Of a stretch of 51,131 bases of DNA, positions 46,713-51,131 are shown piece after piece. The notes below the pieces were generated by a model, which saw nothing but the letters and a program-made list of their open reading frames with translations, was not told the origin of the DNA and did not search any database. A program made the translations under genes and the position numbers. The DNA lies in the NCBI GenBank assembly GCA_030532575.1, contig JAUNKV010000020.1:1-51131 (forward strand). The letters run 5' to 3'. This stretch comes from Propionibacteriaceae bacterium. Its GTDB lineage: Bacteria > Actinomycetota > Actinomycetes > Propionibacteriales > Propionibacteriaceae. Position 1 is the first letter of the stretch. The number at the start of each line of letters is the position of its first letter.

Positions 46713-47230
46713 GCCTCCTTGGACAAAGTGGCGAGGAGCACGTCGGCGAGGCCGGGAACCAGGTCCTCGGCACCGAGCAGATCCTCGGGGTTGGACACGA
46801 CCCGGGCCAGGCCGTGGCGGGTGCCATCACGCAGCACCCCCACCACGAAGCGCACATCGGTGCGTGCCGGGTGCGCGTTGACGAAGGCGACGGCCTCGTC
46901 CGGGTCATCAGGAATCCGGTCCTCGTGCTCCGGCGGCAGCAGGGCACGCTCCATCGCCAGCGCGCAGCCCGTCACCGTGTCCGGCCAGCCGATGCGCTGC
47001 AGCCGCTCGAACAGGTCGTCGCCGACGACGAACTCATCCTGCTCGATGGCGGTCAGGGAGTCGTCCCCGGTCTCGGTGACCCGATCGCGCAGCTGTGGTT
47101 CGAGGTTGAGGAGGTCACGGGTCGGCACGAGCGCGAACAACCGGGCGGGCTGGTCCCAGCCGAGCTGGGAGACATGGCGCTCGATGTCGGCCAGGGCGGC
47201 GATCAGGCGGCTGTTGTCTGGCTCACCCAC
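46709..47230 (-). CDS. PPA1309-like conserved protein
   Basis: The 173-residue soluble protein matches my recollection of the actinobacterial PPA1309 family, including LFALVPTRDLLNLEP and the DVRFVVGVLRDG strand. It has no signal peptide and no membrane helix. The function is unknown. The GTG start has GGAGGTG 7 nt upstream and overlaps the YlbL gene by 8 nt. It is coupled to the UPF0182 gene. Confidence 0.8.
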   Translation of the reverse strand: MGEPDNSRLIAALADIERHVSQLGWDQPARLFALVPTRDLLNLEPQLRDRVTETGDDSLTAIEQDEFVVGDDLFERLQRIGWPDTVTGCALAMERALLPPEHEDRIPDDPDEAVAFVNAHPARTDVRFVVGVLRDGTRHGLARVVSNPEDLLGAEDLVPGLADVLLATLSKEA

Positions 47231-48263
47231 AGGTGGGCACCTCCTCGTTGGTTTTTCCTTCCTCCAGCAGCTGGAGGGCTGCGATCGCTTCCTTCAGTGT
47301 GGTCACCGGGATGAGCCTCATGGTCGTGTTCAGCCCTCCCAGGTCCTGGCAGTTGGCGCGTGGCAGCAGGAACACCTTCGCACCCGCCTTCTCGGCTCCC
47401 TTGATCTTCTCCCGGATTCCTCCGATGGCCGAGACCTTGCCTGAGGCGTCGATGGCCCCGGTGCCCGCCACCGCGGAGTCCTGGTTCAGCACGCCTTCAG
47501 TGATGCGGTCGTAGACGGCCAGGGCGAAGACCAGACCTGCGGAGGGGCCCACGATGGCCGGGTCGATCCGGTAGGTGACCGTGGGCGCGTAGCGGTACCC
47601 CGTGGTCACCCGGATGCCGACGCTCGGTTGGCCCTCCGCCCCCTGCGCCGTGGTGACCGTCAGCGACAGGATGTCCTGCCCCCTGACGACCCGGAAGACG
47701 ATGGGGTCCCCGACTCCTCGTTTGCCGATGGCTTCGCGGATCGCCTCATTGCTGTTGATCGGAACGTCGTCGATGGCCTCGATCAGATCGCCGGGCTGCA
47801 GCACCCCGTTCGCGGGCCCGGAGAGCACCACGGCGGCGATCATGGGCATCGCCGTCACGGTCTGCCCGGCCGCCTGGAGGGCAGCGACGGTGGCATTGCC
47901 ACGCGAGTTGTCCATCATCGCGACGGCCTCATTCTCGACCTCCTCGTTCGACTTCCCCGCCGGGAAGGCGATTTCCCTGGGGAGGGTGTCGGAGTCCTCC
48001 GCGATGTGCGCGATCAGCGCTTCGGGAAGGCTGACGCTGGAGGTGACCCGGGTTGTTGCCACGGTGGTCATCAGCAGTTTGCCGCCGCTGGAGCTGACCG
48101 GAAGGCCGGAGATCTCGATGCGTGGGCCGTCCTCGGTCTCGCTCAGGACATCGACGGTCTGGCCGGGGCGCCAGGTCACGAAGGGCACGGGCAGCAGCAC
48201 GATGGCGATTGCGAGCACGACGAACAGCACTGATGACACCACTGCCACCAGGTTGCGCGACAT
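47223..48263 (-). CDS. YlbL-type PDZ-Lon membrane protease
   Basis: The 346-residue protein has one N-terminal membrane helix (residues ~6-28) and a PDZ domain (~140-205, with GVLQPGDLIEAIDDVPI). The C-terminal Lon-type protease domain contains the Ser-Lys dyad Ser241 (GPSAGL) and Lys286 (GGIREK). It should be a membrane-tethered serine protease facing outward. ATG 48263 is chosen because it has GAAGGGGG upstream; an upstream GTG at 48281 lacks one. TAGGCT at 48300-48305 (minus) may be its -10. Confidence 0.92.
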   Translation of the reverse strand: MSRNLVAVVSSVLFVVLAIAIVLLPVPFVTWRPGQTVDVLSETEDGPRIEISGLPVSSSGGKLLMTTVATTRVTSSVSLPEALIAHIAEDSDTLPREIAFPAGKSNEEVENEAVAMMDNSRGNATVAALQAAGQTVTAMPMIAAVVLSGPANGVLQPGDLIEAIDDVPINSNEAIREAIGKRGVGDPIVFRVVRGQDILSLTVTTAQGAEGQPSVGIRVTTGYRYAPTVTYRIDPAIVGPSAGLVFALAVYDRITEGVLNQDSAVAGTGAIDASGKVSAIGGIREKIKGAEKAGAKVFLLPRANCQDLGGLNTTMRLIPVTTLKEAIAALQLLEEGKTNEEVPTCG

Positions 48264-48299
48264 CCGGCCCCCTTCATCCACTCGTTTCGGTTGCGGGCA

Positions 48300-48305
48300 A
48301 GCCTA
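48300..48305 (-). promoter_or_regulatory. Candidate -10 element for the YlbL-PPA1309-UPF0182 operon
   Basis: TAGGCT on the minus strand lies 36 nt before the YlbL ATG. It is the same hexamer used at uvrB and pyk, but here a leader with a ribosome binding site follows. The -35 is weak. Confidence 0.35.
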
Positions 48306-48365
48306 GCAAGCCCTGCTTGACGTGATGAGGTTCAATGGAGTGCAGCACATCGCGAAAGGGGCGCC

Positions 48366-49670
48366 ATGACCACACCCGGAGGTTTCGACTTCGAGCAGCT
48401 GCGTCGGCTGTTGGAGCAGTTCGGCCTGTCGCCCGAGGACATCGACCTGGCCGGTTTGATGCGCTCGGTGCAGCACCTCCAGGCCTCCGGCGGCCTGGGG
48501 TTCACCCCTGCAGATCAAGACCCCGATGCGGCGTGGCGCACCACCATCAACCGGGCGGCGAACGCAGCCAGGGATCAGGGTCCGGATCCGGAGTTGACTG
48601 CCCCGGAGCGGCTGGCCATCGCGGATGCTGAGCGCCTGGCCCAGGCCTGGCTGGACCCGGTGATCTCCTTCCGGGGCTCGGGACTGCCGCCGCTGGCACA
48701 GCGTCGAGGCGACTGGCTGCTGGCCACCTCGAACGGCTGGCGCAAGCTGGTGGAGCCGATCATCGACGGTCTGGCGGAGGCCCTGCAGCGCGGGGCCGGT
48801 GATGTCGGCCCCGAGGATGAGCAGCTGCAGGGGCTGTCCCAGATGTTTGCCCCGATGATGCGCACGGCCGCGTCGTTGATGTACCGGGAGCGACTGGCGA
48901 AGGTGTTGGCCGCCGTGGCGGGGAGCACCCTGACCGGCTCCGAGATCGGCATCCGGTTGGCAGCGGGTTCCCAGGCGACGGTGCTGCCCGCCAATGTGGC
49001 CGAGTTCACCCGGGACCTCGACCTCCCTGAGCGTGACGTGATGATCCACCTGCTGATCCGCGAGTCCGCCCGGCAGCGGTTGTTCGACTCGGTGGGTTGG
49101 CTCTCCCCGCAGCTGGAGGCCCTGCTGGCCCATTTCGCCAGGGAGATCCACATTGACTTCGAGGCCCTGGGTGAGCAGATCCAGCCGAGCATGGAGGGAA
49201 TGAACCTGGAGGAGATCGTGGCCGTCAGCGAGCAGGTGCAGCGCTCCTTCTTCAAACCGGCCTCAACCCCCCTCCAGCTGGAGATTCTGGGCCGCCTGGA
49301 GGTGCTGCTGGCCCTGATCGAGGGCTGGGTCGATCACGTGACCACAGCCGCCGCCCAACAGATGCCCACGGCCCCGCAGCTGACTGAGGTGGTGCGTCGC
49401 CGTCGGGCCTCGGGTGGCCCCACCAGGGACGTGTTCCTCGACCTGCTCGGGCTGGAGTTGCGCCCCCGTCTGGTGCGCGACGCCGAGAACCTGTGGGCCG
49501 CGCAGGAGCACGCCCATGGGGCCGAGGCCAGGGACGCCATCTGGCGTCACCCGGACCTGCTGCCGACCGCGCAGCACCTGGCCGATCCCCTGTCCTACGT
49601 CCACCCGGACCACCGCACGGGCGACGAGGGAGACCTGGACGCCGAGCTGCGCAAGCTGCTGGGCGACTGA
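48366..49670 (+). CDS. Zincin_2-type (DUF2342) protein lacking the HExxH histidines
   Basis: The 434-residue protein resembles the actinobacterial zinc-dependent metalloprotease family encoded beside ylbL (as Rv3195 is beside Rv3194c). Where a HExxH motif followed by RLF is expected, it reads RESARQRLF (Arg232, Glu233, Arg236). Both zinc-ligand histidines are therefore Arg, and only the Glu is kept. The surrounding helices and the FFKPASTPLQLEILGRLE region look intact. It may be a structural or regulatory homologue rather than a protease, unless this subfamily generally lacks the histidines. AAAGGGG precedes the ATG at 48366. Confidence 0.8.
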   Translation: MTTPGGFDFEQLRRLLEQFGLSPEDIDLAGLMRSVQHLQASGGLGFTPADQDPDAAWRTTINRAANAARDQGPDPELTAPERLAIADAERLAQAWLDPVISFRGSGLPPLAQRRGDWLLATSNGWRKLVEPIIDGLAEALQRGAGDVGPEDEQLQGLSQMFAPMMRTAASLMYRERLAKVLAAVAGSTLTGSEIGIRLAAGSQATVLPANVAEFTRDLDLPERDVMIHLLIRESARQRLFDSVGWLSPQLEALLAHFAREIHIDFEALGEQIQPSMEGMNLEEIVAVSEQVQRSFFKPASTPLQLEILGRLEVLLALIEGWVDHVTTAAAQQMPTAPQLTEVVRRRRASGGPTRDVFLDLLGLELRPRLVRDAENLWAAQEHAHGAEARDAIWRHPDLLPTAQHLADPLSYVHPDHRTGDEGDLDAELRKLLGD

Positions 49671-49696
49671 ACGGTCGCGCCCACAGCAGTCCTCAG

Positions 49697-51113
49697 GTGA
49701 GAGTTGACGCTGCTGCATCACGGGTGTGGAAGGACCGCTCCCTCCTGCCCATCGCCATTGCGACCATCGCTGCGGGGCTTTCCTTAGAGGGTGCGCGGTG
49801 AGGTGGGATCGTCGCGAGGATCGTCATGGTGGGTTCCTGGCAAGGCGGACGACGAAGATCGCACTGGAGCGTGCGTTCGAGGAGTTCAACGCTGCCAGGG
49901 GGTCACCAGGGCGACCGCAGTAGATTCCGCCTATTCGCGGACCCTCTTACATGTCCCGGTCAGTGCTCTCTTCCTGACCTCGCGTGGGTTGTCACTGGGG
50001 GACATCTTCCTCCTGGAGAGCATCCTGCTGGCCAGCATCCTCGTCTCGGAGGTACCCGCTGGTCTTCTTGCTGACAGGGTGGATCGACGGTGGGTGATCC
50101 TCGGCGGCTTCACCCTCAACGCCATCGCCGAGGTGCTGTTCGCACTGGGCGCCTCCTTCGGCATGTTCGCCGCATCCTTCTGCATCAGTGGGCTCGGCAT
50201 CGCCATGCTGACCGGAGTACAGGATGCCTACGTCTACGACTCCCTGGCCGAGGACGCCGACAAGGTGTCGGTCGGCGTGTGGGGTCATCTGAGTGCCCTG
50301 GAGCTGGGGGCGGGGGTGCTCGGCTCCATCACCGGTGGTGTGATGGCGGCCTGGGACATCTCGCTGCCGGCCATCACGGCCGCCTGCGTCGCACTGCTGG
50401 CCGCGGTCGCCATCATGTTCCTGCCGAGCCAACAACCCACAAGCGACGAGGACGCGGAGTCCGAGACCTCCTGGTCCGCTCTGAAACAAGGGACCAGGCT
50501 GCTCCTCACCAACCCCGTCCTGCTCTACACAGCAGTCGCCTCAAGTGCCGCGTTCGTCATCTTCAACGCCGTCTTCACCCTCAACCAGCCGCTGTTCCAG
50601 AACACCGAGGTACCGGTTGTGCTGTGGGGAATCATCGGAGGTGGCGCACAGCTGATCGCCGCCCTCCACAACCACGTCGCCGGATCGGTGGTCAACCGCC
50701 TCGGCCGAAGGAACGGCCTGCTCCTGGCAATGGGATACGGGGTCGCCGGGTTCGCCCTGATGGTGATCCCGCACCCCGCGGCAGTCGTCCCAGGGTTCAT
50801 CCTCGTGGTCCTCGGGATGCACGCCCGCGGACCCATCACACGGGCTGTCGCCAACAAGGTCATCCCGTCACATCGCCGCGCGACGGTCCTGAACGTTGCA
50901 AGCACCCTCGGCAGCATGGCGGGCATCGCAGTGAACCCCCTCATCGGATGGGGAGCCGAGCACAGCCCAGAGGCCACCGTCGGTGTGATCGCAATCGCCT
51001 TGGCCCTGATGGCGGTCTCCTGGATCCCCATCGCTGATCGACACCTGGACGAGGAGCAGGCCGAGGATGCGAAAGTCGTCTTGCCTCATGTCAATAGGTC
51101 CGGGAAGGTTTGA
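49697..51113 (+). pseudogene. MFS transporter gene interrupted by the MITE-like element
   Basis: The 5' fragment (49697 or 49724 to 49786) encodes VWKDRSLLPIAIATIAAGLSL and then enters the repeat and stops within 15 nt. The 3' fragment (49950 to 51113) resumes with HVPVSALFLTSRGLSLGD and continues with the family motif EVPAGLLADRVDRR and about ten more membrane helices. Removing the 160-bp repeat and one of two flanking TTA triplets joins them in frame into a normal ~408-417-residue major facilitator. The repeat's own frame from GTG 49791 runs into the 3' part, so a transporter with a foreign N-terminus and no first half of helix 1 could be made. The substrate is unknown. Confidence 0.88.
49787..49946 (+). 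mobile_element. MITE-like element, copy C (inside the MFS transporter gene)
   Basis: This 160-bp copy begins GAGGGTGCGCGG and ends CGCGGACCCTC and is flanked by a perfect TTA duplication (49784-49786 and 49947-49949). It is about 96% identical to copy A in the opposite orientation. The split host gene shows that it is an insertion, and the reconstructed frame fixes its ends to the base. Confidence 0.88.
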
Positions 51114-51131
51114 CGTTTGCCTCATGTAAAA

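Overview
The window is high-GC, gene-dense chromosomal DNA from an actinobacterium. Evidence: no ftsA in the division cluster, a DivIVA/SepF/YggT module next to ftsZ, an S1 protein with four S1 repeats, an ANTAR response regulator (PdtaR type), a DUF3040 protein, a UPF0182 protein, frequent GTG starts and several apparently leaderless promoters. The UPF0182/PPA1309/YlbL block and the overall gene content suggest Propionibacteriaceae or a near relative; that placement is inference.

Layout. 1-3.9 kb: the 3' part of a membrane-anchored cysteine-rich protein, uvrB, a UPF0114 membrane protein and coaE. 4.0-8.3 kb: the glycine cleavage operon gcvT-gcvH-gcvP, closed by a terminator shared with convergent rpsA. 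8.4-18 kb: rpsA, a sortase, polA, a hotdog thioesterase, pdtaR, tRNA-Leu(CAA), pdxY and pyk. 17.4-36.1 kb (minus strand): the cell wall and division (dcw) cluster, read from mraZ as mraZ-rsmH-ftsL-ftsI-murE-murF-mraY-murD-like-ftsW-murG-murC-ftsQ-ftsZ-sepF-yggT-divIVA, then a DksA/TraR protein, lspA and an RluA-family synthase. Genes from rsmH to ftsQ mostly overlap by 4 bp, except at murD-ftsW. 36.2-41.1 kb (plus): moxR, DUF58, a transglutaminase-like membrane protein and DUF3040. 41.1-43.7 kb: an M16 peptidase pair. 43.8-49.7 kb: UPF0182, PPA1309-like and YlbL (minus), with a divergent zincin-family protein. 49.7-51.1 kb: a transporter gene of the major facilitator superfamily (MFS), split by a small repeat.

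Two observations stand out. First, the gene in the murD position is not a normal MurD. It keeps the N-terminal Rossmann domain, but its P-loop GTNGKT is replaced by GARDRV, and the whole C-terminal ligase domain is absent. The frame is nevertheless open and sits inside an otherwise intact, translationally coupled cluster. Second, a ~160-bp repeat with terminal inverted repeats occurs three times (10784-10943, 43686-43844, 49787-49946). It looks like a non-autonomous transposable element with a 3-bp TNA target. Two copies lie exactly against the stop codon of a gene (polA, UPF0182). The third splits the MFS transporter; removing the element and one TTA restores a continuous frame.

No intergenic stretch exceeds 300 bases. 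No CRISPR array, rRNA, prophage or autonomous insertion sequence was seen.
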